Below, piece by piece: positions 6,282-13,057 of a stretch of 13,766 bases of DNA. Made by a program: the position numbers and the translations under genes. Location of the stretch: contig JAFGDP010000031.1 in assembly GCA_016932075.1 (NCBI GenBank), forward strand, positions 1 to 13,766. The letters are read 5' to 3'. Every line of letters starts with the position of its first letter. Within the stretch, counting starts at the first letter, position 1. This DNA is from Chitinispirillaceae bacterium (GTDB taxonomy: Bacteria > Fibrobacterota > Chitinivibrionia > Chitinivibrionales > Chitinispirillaceae). A model generated the notes under the pieces. The model worked only from the letters and a program-made list of their open reading frames with translations. It did no database searches and was not told the origin of the DNA.

Positions 6282-7154
6282 ATGCACACGGTCTCGCATA
6301 TCTTGTCCGCTCTTCTTTTCCCGTTTTTCACCGGCGCGGCAGGAGTGTTTTTTTTCGGTAATCCGGTCAGACGGCCGGCTGTCCGGGGCCTTCTGTTCCA
6401 TTCCATCTATTCGAATCAATTCAGGCCTGCCCTTTCGTCCGTTCCGGCAAAGCTTTTCAGCGCAATCATCCACCGCATAAAAAGCAACTCCTTCGTTCCG
6501 ATAACCACACATGACGCTATGAATAGAAGCGCCGATGGTACTGCTCAATGGCAATTCCTCCTGACTTTCGATGACGGATGCCGCAGTTTTTACACCCGGG
6601 CTCTCCCTGTCTTGGAAGCGTTGAATGTAAAAGCCACTCTTTTCCCGGTTGCAGGGTACCTCGGAAAGACGTCGACATGGGACGTTTTGCCGGTGTTTTC
6701 CCATCTGTCCAAATCAGAGGTCAGGGAAATAAGCGGGCTCGGCCATGAAATCGGAAGCCACAGCATGACGCATCCAGACCTTGCTTTCCTCAACGACCGG
6801 GACCTTTCCGAAGAGCTGAACGGCTCAAAAAAATTACTTGAGGACGTCACCGGTAAAAAAGTCACCTCCATTTCTTTCCCCTACGGCAGCTGGAATAAAC
6901 GGGTATGGGACCGCGCCGTGGAAGCGGGCTACCGGTGCGGTTCCATTTACCGGAAACACCGCCACGCTCTTCCCGGGCTTTTTCCCGTATTCGGCGTCTA
7001 TGGTTTTGATACGCCGGAGGCGGTGCTTTCGAGGCTCTCGTCGAATAAACCGCTGTCTACTTCTGTGGCATTGGCAAAAATGGTCAGCCATTTTGCCAAA
7101 GGGGCTCCGGTCTGGAAATTTGAAAAAAAATACAGGATAGGCAGGAACACATAA
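6282..7154 (+). CDS. Polysaccharide deacetylase (NodB homology, carbohydrate esterase family 4)
   Basis: This 290-residue protein has the three metal and catalytic motifs of the NodB fold. Motif 1 is LTFDDG (94-99; Asp97 base, Asp98 metal ligand), motif 2 is HSMTHP (160-165; His160 and His164 metal ligands) and motif 3 is SFPYG (198-202). Such enzymes remove N- or O-acetyl groups from chitin-like glycans, peptidoglycan or exopolysaccharide using a divalent metal. The first 25 residues are hydrophobic with few charges (LSALLFPFFTGAAGVFFFG), which suggests a signal anchor or poorly defined export signal; GLLFHSIY after it resembles the first strand of the barrel. GAGG at 6273-6276 is five bases before the ATG. 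The gene diverges from the zinc-ribbon gene and converges on tsaC, 18 bases away. The exact substrate cannot be told. Motif 3 has Ser where many relatives have Arg. Confidence 0.88.
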   Translation: MHTVSHILSALLFPFFTGAAGVFFFGNPVRRPAVRGLLFHSIYSNQFRPALSSVPAKLFSAIIHRIKSNSFVPITTHDAMNRSADGTAQWQFLLTFDDGCRSFYTRALPVLEALNVKATLFPVAGYLGKTSTWDVLPVFSHLSKSEVREISGLGHEIGSHSMTHPDLAFLNDRDLSEELNGSKKLLEDVTGKKVTSISFPYGSWNKRVWDRAVEAGYRCGSIYRKHRHALPGLFPVFGVYGFDTPEAVLSRLSSNKPLSTSVALAKMVSHFAKGAPVWKFEKKYRIGRNT

Positions 7155-7172
7155 TCTCTCCGGAGACCCCGC

Positions 7173-7799
7173 TTACCGCAAAACCTTGAATATGTCCTCT
7201 GCGGCGACCGCTCCTTCCCTCACTATGCGTACAGTCTCATCAGCATCTATTCCGACAATCGTCGACGGAGGGGACGCACGCAGAAAACCGGCATCAATAA
7301 AAAAATCGATCGACGCGGAAAATGCAGCGCATATGTTCTCCGGATCGCCGACGTACGGTTCGCCGCTGAGATTGGCGCTTGTTGAATAAAGGGGATGGTC
7401 AACGTATCGGAAAAACTCCGTTACAAAGGGATGGCTCGAAACCCGGACGCCTATCCCCCTTATGTCTGATGACGAAGGCAGAACAAGCGTAAGGCCACCC
7501 GGCCAGAACCGCCGGGCAAGCCGCTCGGCGACAGGCGGGAATATGACAGGCAGTCTTAAAAAAAAGCTCCGGTCCGGCGCTATGCAAATAAGCGGCTTAT
7601 CGGAAGCGCTCCGTTTTACAGAAAGTATCCGTTCCTCTACCCCGCCGACTCCGTATAAACCGCCCAGGCCATAGACGGTCTCTGTCGGATAGATAAAAAC
7701 GGCGCCTTCCGCGGCGGTACGCGCGATGCGTTCGAATCTCTTCCGGCCACTCGAAGTTTCCAGCAGGGCATCCAGCGGTATCCGCTCAGACTTCGTCAT
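7173..7799 (-). CDS. tsaC: Threonylcarbamoyl-AMP synthase (TsaC/YrdC/Sua5 family)
   Basis: This enzyme makes threonylcarbamoyl-AMP from threonine, bicarbonate and ATP, the first step of the tRNA t6A37 modification in the cytoplasm. Family motifs are clear: YPTETVYGLG (37-46), the KR pair in SVKRSASDKPL (60-70), RFWPGGLTLVL (97-107), GVRVSSHP (117-124) and STSANLSG (139-146). At 208 residues it is the short YrdC-only form, without the extra C-terminal Sua5 domain. The frame is open upstream to 7886, but that extension lies inside purE. The ATG at 7799 gives a normal N-terminus, and the start overlaps the purE stop by 14 bases, implying translational coupling. It is the last gene of the purD-purE-tsaC unit. 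Confidence 0.93.
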   Translation of the reverse strand: MTKSERIPLDALLETSSGRKRFERIARTAAEGAVFIYPTETVYGLGGLYGVGGVEERILSVKRSASDKPLICIAPDRSFFLRLPVIFPPVAERLARRFWPGGLTLVLPSSSDIRGIGVRVSSHPFVTEFFRYVDHPLYSTSANLSGEPYVGDPENICAAFSASIDFFIDAGFLRASPPSTIVGIDADETVRIVREGAVAAEDIFKVLR

Positions 7800-8247
7800 C
7801 ACCGAACCGTTTTCGATATTCCCTGACTTTCCCGCGCGTTTCCTTGTCGGCGCACCCCAGTATTTCAACGGCAAGCAGGGCCGCATTGACTGCGTTCCCG
7901 ATACCGACGCACGCTACCGGAATACCCGACGGCATCTGCACTATTGAGAAAAGCGCATCGTTGCCGTTGAGCGGACCGGACTCCGCCGGCACTCCGATTA
8001 CGGGAATCGCCGTCATGCTCGCGATCACCCCGGGAAGATGGGCGGCGAGCCCCGCAATCGCGATGATGACTGAAAACCCGCTCTTTTCTGCGGTACACGC
8101 GAATTTCTTGATCCTGTTCGGCGTGCGATGTGCGGAAATAACCAGGGTCTCAAAAGGAATATCCAGCTCACGCAAGACACCTTCCGCCTTTTCCGCCGCG
8201 GCGGTGTCGGATTTCGAGCCTATGACTATTGCCACCTTGCCTTTCAC
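7786..8247 (-). CDS. purE: N5-carboxyaminoimidazole ribonucleotide mutase (class I PurE)
   Basis: PurE interconverts N5-CAIR and CAIR in de novo purine synthesis. Signature motifs are GSKSD near the N-terminus, SAHRTP (the catalytic His region), AGLAAHLPGV, VIGVPAESGPLNGNDALFSIVQMPSGIPVA and GIGNAVNAALLAVEIL. The protein is 153 residues from the GTG at 8247, close to the usual 160-170. The frame is open further upstream to 8313, but the GTG is preceded by GGAAAGGA six bases away and gives the typical start just before KVAIVIGSKSD. It begins 19 bases after the purD stop, and its own stop overlaps tsaC. No purK is present in the window, so whether the organism uses N5-CAIR or the direct carboxylation route cannot be decided from context. 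Confidence 0.95.
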   Translation of the reverse strand: MKGKVAIVIGSKSDTAAAEKAEGVLRELDIPFETLVISAHRTPNRIKKFACTAEKSGFSVIIAIAGLAAHLPGVIASMTAIPVIGVPAESGPLNGNDALFSIVQMPSGIPVACVGIGNAVNAALLAVEILGCADKETRGKVREYRKRFGDDEV

Positions 8248-8253
8248 GACATG

Positions 8254-8263
8254 TCCTTTCCTT
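8254..8263 (-). promoter_or_regulatory. Shine-Dalgarno that fixes the purE GTG start
   Basis: AAGGAAAGGA on the minus strand ends six bases before the GTG at 8247. An ATG between the two is out of frame and meets a stop at once. Confidence 0.7.
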
Positions 8264-8266
8264 GTT

Positions 8267-9574
8267 TTATTCCTGCGTGCCTGCTTTTCTGATGCGCGCC
8301 GTTCCTTTTGCACCTATGTCCCTGCGGAATATCTTTCCTTTAAAATCGATATCGGCAACCCCTTCGTAGGCAACGCTGATGGCATCGGGGAGCGTTTCCG
8401 CCCACGCGCTGACGCTGACGACCCTTCCGCCGCTGGTCACAAAACAGTTTCCCGCGTCAAGCGCAATGCCGCTGTGGTAGACATCGCGGTTCTCCTTCAA
8501 ATGTTCCGCTGAATCAATCCCGGTAATGCGCCTGCCCTTGACATAAGGCCCTGGATAACCTTCTGACGCGAGGACAACGTTCACGCAGTACCCCGGACGC
8601 ACTTTCATGTCGATCTGTTCGATCCCGCCTTCGGCGCAGGCGGTGAACATCTCGTACCAGTCGCATTCAACCAGCGGCAGTATCGCCTGCGTTTCAGGAT
8701 CACCGAACCTGCAGTTGTATTCCACCACCCTGGGGCCTTCCGCAGTCATCATGATCCCGCAATAAAGCAACCCGCGGTACCGTGACTTCTCACGCTCCAT
8801 TGCCTTGAGCGTGGGTGCCACGATCGTGGATTCTATCAGCACAAGTTCCTCTTTGCCGACCAACGGGGCCGGCGCATAGGCGCCCATGCCGCCGGTGTTC
8901 GGACCCCTGTCTCCGTCGAACACGGCCTTGTGGTCCTGGGCTATGGGAAGAACGCGGTAATCCCTGCCGTCGGTCAGGACGAAGACCGATGCCTCCTCAC
9001 CCGTCATTTTCTCCTCAAGCACGACGCTGGCGCCTGCTTCGCCGAACATTTTTTTATCGAAAATATCGACGAGCGCGGACTTCGCCTCAGCCTCCGTGTC
9101 GCAGATGATCGCTCCCTTGCCGGCCGCAAGCCCGCTTACTTTTACGACGATCGGTGCTCCCCTGCGCGCAAGATATTCCAGCGCTTTTTTCTTTCCGGTG
9201 AACACGTCATACGCGGCGGTGGGAATTCCGTATTTTTTCATCAGATTTTTCGCGAAGGCCTTGCTGCCCTCGATCCGCGCAGCGGCTTTCGACGGCCCGA
9301 AAATCCGGAGCCCCCGTCGCATGAATATATCGACGATCCCCTCGACAAGAGGGACCTCGGGGCCGACAACCGTCAGATCAATCTCGTTGGCGACCGCCCA
9401 CTCGGCCAGTTCCGCCCAGCCGGCCATTTTCTTTCCCACAACGGTGCAGCCGTCCCGTTCCATGCCTGGATTTCCCGGGTACGCATAGATGCAGAGCGGT
9501 CGGTCTGACCGCAGGAGCGCCTTGAGCAGAGCGTGCTCCCTGCCTCCGCTGCCGACGATCAGAACCGTGTTCAT
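8267..9574 (-). CDS. purD: Phosphoribosylamine--glycine ligase (GAR synthetase)
   Basis: PurD joins phosphoribosylamine to glycine using ATP, the second step of de novo purine synthesis. The 435-residue protein has the expected length and ATP-grasp layout: GSGGREHAL at the N-terminus, GNPG, VVGPEVPLVEGI, FGPSKAAARIEGSKAFAK, VKVSGLAAGKGA (ATP binding), AQDHKAVFDGDRGPNTGGMGAY and EYNCRFGDPETQ (metal and substrate site). The C-terminal domain (SGGRVVSVSAWAETLPDAISVAY) is intact. I chose the ATG at 9574 because homologues start just before the TVLIVGSGGREHAL strand; an in-frame GTG at 9583 with GGGA six bases upstream is a real alternative that adds three residues. It leads the purD-purE-tsaC unit. 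Confidence 0.96.
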   Translation of the reverse strand: MNTVLIVGSGGREHALLKALLRSDRPLCIYAYPGNPGMERDGCTVVGKKMAGWAELAEWAVANEIDLTVVGPEVPLVEGIVDIFMRRGLRIFGPSKAAARIEGSKAFAKNLMKKYGIPTAAYDVFTGKKKALEYLARRGAPIVVKVSGLAAGKGAIICDTEAEAKSALVDIFDKKMFGEAGASVVLEEKMTGEEASVFVLTDGRDYRVLPIAQDHKAVFDGDRGPNTGGMGAYAPAPLVGKEELVLIESTIVAPTLKAMEREKSRYRGLLYCGIMMTAEGPRVVEYNCRFGDPETQAILPLVECDWYEMFTACAEGGIEQIDMKVRPGYCVNVVLASEGYPGPYVKGRRITGIDSAEHLKENRDVYHSGIALDAGNCFVTSGGRVVSVSAWAETLPDAISVAYEGVADIDFKGKIFRRDIGAKGTARIRKAGTQE

Positions 9575-9719
9575 GTAGTCCACGACGAATCCCGCATGTT
9601 AATGGATAACGTTCTGATGACAAAAGGCCATGGTGATAAAATAGCACCCTGTATTGAGAATACGCAACACGACTTTTCCGCAAAAAGAGTCCGCGGATCT
9701 TTTATTGTCAGGTAAATGA

Positions 9720-9759
9720 CACGGGCGCCCTCACCCGCAGCCGGGGAATGACGCCCGTG
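9720..9759. terminator. GC-rich hairpin downstream of the GH2 gene
   Basis: CACGGGCG (9720-9727) and CGCCCGTG (9752-9759) form a perfect 8-base stem. The 24-base loop holds a smaller CCCG/CGGG pairing. It starts 42 bases past the stop of the minus-strand GH2 gene and upstream of purD. On the minus strand it is followed by TCATTTACC, not a clean T-run, so it is not a textbook intrinsic terminator. It may end GH2 transcripts, protect their 3' ends or insulate purD. Confidence 0.5.
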
Positions 9760-9801
9760 GATAACGTGGATTATCAGACGTCGGAAAACCGTATAGGCAG
9801 T

Positions 9802-12432
9802 CTATCGACTTTCTATCTTCACGATATGAACGGCGCTCGATGCGCCCGGCACCCGGCCAAGGTCGATGGATCGGGTCGCTTGACGGACTTCATCGCGATG
9901 GATCAGTTTCCCCGTGAGGTCATAGACGGACACCATGGACCCCTGTGCGATACCGGAGGGAACCATCACCCGCCCCATGATCGTTTTATACAGGGCGCTT
10001 TTTGAAACGAAGGGAACGGCCTTGACAACAGGGCGGAAATCGACGGCGGTGGTCGGTTCGCCTGTCACGGTGACCGTCGTGCTCCCCGTAATGCTGCCGC
10101 CGATGATGCTTGCCTGACAGTTGATGATCCCGGTCTCTCCGTCCCGTGATTTGACATAGAAGGCGAACTGGCCTCCTTCAAGCGCGGACCGGGCCTCTCC
10201 GATAAAATCACCCGCCCCTGACGCGGACATGGAGATGGAGTCGGCCCGTGAGCGCACGGCCCTTCCCGACGCATCGACATACGATATAAGAACACGGGTC
10301 ATGTCTCCGCCGTCATAGATGACACTGGTGTCCGGCGTGAGCACCAGCGCTGTCGGCGTACCGGGCGTCGTTATCTGATGCGTCGCAAGTGCCGTTCCTC
10401 CGCTCGTGCTGGCATAGCCGACTGCCCTCAGGGTTCCCGATGCAAACGAGGTGCTCCACTGGTGGACCGGGTGAGGAAGACTCGTCCCCACCGATCCGGT
10501 GCCGTGCATGCCAAGGGAAGAGCCGTTGCGGAAAAGTTCGACCGCAGGGCAGTTGGTGAAAACGGTCACCGTGGTCGGCGAAGAGGAGAGCCAGTCGTTT
10601 GCGATATAAACCATATAGCCGCACGTGGAGGGATCGCGCTGGGACTGGTAGAAATAGCCGGCCAGCTTGAGGTTCCGGAAAATTCCGGCCACGCCGTGGG
10701 GCGAAAGATAGGGTGACGTGGTTATCCTGCCGCCGATCTCGGCCGTAGTGGCATTGGGGTGGCAGGAGTTGTAATCAAAACCGCACCACCCGAGCCTTCC
10801 CATGTTATACGAATTGGTTGCCGTGGTGTTCTGTTCGTTTATGTGCGCGGTCGCCTGCGTCAGCTGGGCTGCATCATTGTCCCAGGTGTGCACCTGCGGG
10901 TTCAGGTTGTGCCCCACGGCTTCGGTCGTAAGGTATGGATCCGGATCGGACGAGCCAGGTTCATGGAAGTTTCTGGTGTAAATATCTTCCAGAAACTCGT
11001 CGCCGTCGCTCTTGCGCACGCCGTGGGTCGGACGCGAAGGATCCAGTGTGCGCGCAGTGTTATTCATCGCGGTATACAATGCAGTACTGTTCGGTGATTC
11101 ATTGACACGCACGCCGAAACTTACGATCGAGGGGCGGTTCCGGTCACGGTATATCATCTCCTCGAGGTTCTGTTGCAAAACGGTCTGCCAGGCACTGCCA
11201 CCGAGATACATCCAGCCCGGCACCTCCTCAAGCACCAGGAGCCCGACCTCGTCGCACCTCTTGAGGAAATCCGGGGCCTGCGGATAGTGTGAACAGCGCA
11301 CGATGTTGCATCCGAGTTCATACTTGAGTATGTCAGCGTCCTTTCTCTGCAAACGTGTAGCCGCGGCCCTGCCGAAGAAAGGAAAGGTTTCATGTCTGTT
11401 CAATCCAAGAAGTTTGTACCGGACACCGTTGACATAGAACCCGCTGTAAGCCGTACCAGGCCTTAATGGCCACAGGATGCGGAAGCCGGTCCGGTCTGTA
11501 TGTTCGTCGACATAAGTTCCCCCATCCTGCACCTGCGTGTACACAGTATGGAGATAGGGATTGCCCGGCGACCAGAAATTGGTGACCGACCCGGCCGAGG
11601 TGGCGTAGGTGACGACCGAGGACGCGCCGGCAGCCAGCGTGCCGGTCGTCGAGCCCGAGGCAACGACATTGTTGGTATTGTCTACGATCGAGGTAGTAAG
11701 CGTATAGTTTTTCGATGACGCCGCGTTATTGACCAGCCTCACATGCGACGTGACCGTGCCGGTAGGGGCGCTCGACGACGATGTGGCGTTTGGGATCGAT
11801 ACCCAGTTCCACTCCACGTGCAGGGGATCGGTGACGATCAAGTTGACGTTGCGTACTATGCCGCCGAAAACGGAGAAATCGATCCTGCTGCCTGTCTCCG
11901 GCGGAATGCTTGACTGATAGGTAGAATTGACGCGGACGGCGATGACGTTGTCCGAACCCGTGGAGATCCGGCTGGTGACATCGATGGTAAACGGCGTATA
12001 TCCTCCGGAATGGGTGCCGACCTGGTTCCCGTTCACATACACCGTCGCGCTGGAAGCTACGCCCTCGAATTCCAGCAGGAATCTGCGGCCGCTGTAGGCG
12101 GTCGGCGGCGTATAGTGCTTGCGGTACCATGAGACAAACGCCCAGGCCGCGCCGGAACCGCTTTCGCTTCCGCCGTTGAAGAACATGTGCTTGACCGTGA
12201 TGTTCTGCTGGGGAAGGCAGACCTTTACCCAGCTTCCGGTCGAGTCATTAAGGGAAACGGCGGAATAGCTTGGATTATCGGTGTTGATAAACCGCCACGC
12301 CCGGTTGAATTTCATCGTCACGCGGTTTGAACTCTGGTGCACGAAAGGCGCTGCCTGAAGCATTGAAACGGTGACGACGACGATTGATACGCAATGTCCC
12401 AGAATGCCGTAAAAGCTCACCGTCCTTATCAT
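9802..12432 (-). CDS. Secreted GH2-family glycosidase (beta-galactosidase-like) with a C-terminal sorting-like domain
   Basis: This 876-residue enzyme has a signal peptide (about 1-27, ending near LQAAP). A GH2 sugar-binding jelly roll follows (about 35-200; VYVNGNQVGTHSGGYTPFTIDV), then an Ig-like domain (about 205-320) and a TIM barrel (about 325-600). In the barrel, GLNRHETFPFFGRA, GCNIVRCSHYPQ and EVGLLVLEEVPGW are typical. The acid/base is probably Glu445 in FGVRVNES (444-445 is the NE pair) and the nucleophile Glu504 in TTEAVGH. GWCGFDYNS and the SPHGVAGIFRNLKLAGYFYQSQ block place it with the GH2 group whose fourth strand reads WGVRINES. Two beta-sandwich regions follow (about 605-690 and 692-792). 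The last 80 residues (MVSVYDLTGKLIHRDEV, ending VHIVKIESR) resemble T9SS type A sorting domains. It should cleave terminal beta-linked sugars outside the cell; the exact sugar is unknown. AAGGAGGGG precedes the ATG. It appears to be a single-gene unit. Confidence 0.9.
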   Translation of the reverse strand: MIRTVSFYGILGHCVSIVVVTVSMLQAAPFVHQSSNRVTMKFNRAWRFINTDNPSYSAVSLNDSTGSWVKVCLPQQNITVKHMFFNGGSESGSGAAWAFVSWYRKHYTPPTAYSGRRFLLEFEGVASSATVYVNGNQVGTHSGGYTPFTIDVTSRISTGSDNVIAVRVNSTYQSSIPPETGSRIDFSVFGGIVRNVNLIVTDPLHVEWNWVSIPNATSSSSAPTGTVTSHVRLVNNAASSKNYTLTTSIVDNTNNVVASGSTTGTLAAGASSVVTYATSAGSVTNFWSPGNPYLHTVYTQVQDGGTYVDEHTDRTGFRILWPLRPGTAYSGFYVNGVRYKLLGLNRHETFPFFGRAAATRLQRKDADILKYELGCNIVRCSHYPQAPDFLKRCDEVGLLVLEEVPGWMYLGGSAWQTVLQQNLEEMIYRDRNRPSIVSFGVRVNESPNSTALYTAMNNTARTLDPSRPTHGVRKSDGDEFLEDIYTRNFHEPGSSDPDPYLTTEAVGHNLNPQVHTWDNDAAQLTQATAHINEQNTTATNSYNMGRLGWCGFDYNSCHPNATTAEIGGRITTSPYLSPHGVAGIFRNLKLAGYFYQSQRDPSTCGYMVYIANDWLSSSPTTVTVFTNCPAVELFRNGSSLGMHGTGSVGTSLPHPVHQWSTSFASGTLRAVGYASTSGGTALATHQITTPGTPTALVLTPDTSVIYDGGDMTRVLISYVDASGRAVRSRADSISMSASGAGDFIGEARSALEGGQFAFYVKSRDGETGIINCQASIIGGSITGSTTVTVTGEPTTAVDFRPVVKAVPFVSKSALYKTIMGRVMVPSGIAQGSMVSVYDLTGKLIHRDEVRQATRSIDLGRVPGASSAVHIVKIESR

Positions 12433-12435
12433 AAA

Positions 12436-12444
12436 CCCCTCCTT
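12436..12444 (-). promoter_or_regulatory. Strong Shine-Dalgarno of the GH2 gene
   Basis: AAGGAGGGG on the minus strand lies three bases before the ATG at 12432 (about five from its AGGAGG core). It confirms the start and suggests efficient translation. Confidence 0.8.
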
Positions 12445-12488
12445 ATCTTGCTTTCGCGAAAAACCTGTTTTAATATTCAGTTTGTTAT

Positions 12489-12494
12489 ATTATA
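12489..12494 (-). promoter_or_regulatory. Probable -10 box of the GH2 gene
   Basis: A consensus TATAAT lies on the minus strand 56 bases before the GH2 ATG, in an AT-rich stretch. No good -35 lies 16-18 bases upstream. TTGAGA is 27 bases away, too far for sigma-70, so an activator or another sigma factor may be needed. Confidence 0.4.
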
Positions 12495-12565
12495 CATCCC
12501 TGCAGGTAATTCTTCCATCTATCTCAATTGAAACAATCCTCCGGATTTCGTCGTAACGCGCGGCA

Positions 12566-12584
12566 AGGAAATAAATTGTTTCCT
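12566..12584. other. Short AT-rich inverted repeat after the Nudix gene
   Basis: AGGAAA and TTTCCT, 6-base arms around a 7-base loop, lie 60 bases past the Nudix stop. This is a weak stem with no T-run; it is a possible but poorly supported transcript end. The rest of the 211-base gap 12433-12643 holds the GH2 RBS and -10 and nothing else I can name. Confidence 0.25.
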
Positions 12585-12643
12585 GTCCGACTTATGAATG
12601 CCGCGTTTTCCCCTTTTCATGAACAATCCCGAATGCCGCCGCG

Positions 12644-13057
12644 TTACATGATCGACCTGATTAATGGCAAGATGCCGCCCAATACCTTGCGCGCATCGGT
12701 AAAAGAGAGGAGGGACAGCGCTTCCTCGATCGTGTGCCAGGACGGCGATCTACCGGGTTCACCGTCACTATCGGTTGATGCATAGCGCAGCAGAAAGTAA
12801 TCTACGTGAAAACATTTTCCCTGAAACCAATAGGTGCTTTCACCCGCCATCCTCACCGGTTTCCCCGCGACTCCTGCCTCCTCCAGGAGCTCTCTCGCGG
12901 CCGCCTGCCCGGCCGTTTCTCCGGCCTCGATGTGTCCTTTGGGGAAAATCCAGTGAGCGGGGTTATTCCTCGCCTTGACAAGAAGCACTTGTGGCGGCGC
13001 CCCTGGTTTGACGACGATAGAACCGGCCTGCTTAATGCACGCGCCATTCTCAGCCAT
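12644..13057 (-). CDS. Nudix hydrolase
   Basis: This 137-residue protein carries a complete Nudix box at about 41-63: Gly41, Glu47, Arg55-Glu56, Glu59-Glu60 and Gly62 fit GX5EX7REUXEEXGU. The FPKGHIEAGE lead-in, with Trp-Ile just before it, resembles the Ap4A and diphosphoinositol-polyphosphate hydrolase branch, but the substrate cannot be read from sequence. Nudix enzymes split a nucleoside diphosphate linked to another group, using Mg2+ bound by the REXXEE helix. The ATG overlaps the stop of the upstream GH20-like gene by 8 bases, so the two are co-transcribed and probably translationally coupled. The Shine-Dalgarno is weak (AGAAAGA). Length is normal for a single-domain member. Confidence 0.93.
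   Translation of the reverse strand: MAENGACIKQAGSIVVKPGAPPQVLLVKARNNPAHWIFPKGHIEAGETAGQAAARELLEEAGVAGKPVRMAGESTYWFQGKCFHVDYFLLRYASTDSDGEPGRSPSWHTIEEALSLLSFTDARKVLGGILPLIRSIM

Noticed and set aside
7157..7166. Perfect 10-base palindrome TCTCCGGAGA between the deacetylase and tsaC stops
   Set aside because: It has no loop and no T-run, so it cannot act as an RNA hairpin terminator; probably chance.
7844..8512. Plus-strand open frame of 222 residues
   Set aside because: It lies opposite purE and the end of purD, whose motifs are complete; it matches no family and has no RBS.
8930..9508. Plus-strand open frame of 192 residues
   Set aside because: It lies opposite the conserved ATP-grasp region of purD and shows no recognisable domain.
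9575..9719. Promoter-like hexamers upstream of purD (minus-strand TTGTCA with TAACAT at 16 bases; TTGCGT with TATTTT at 18 bases)
   Set aside because: One would leave almost no leader before the start codon and the other is weak at both boxes; neither can be preferred. No riboswitch fold was recognised in this gap.
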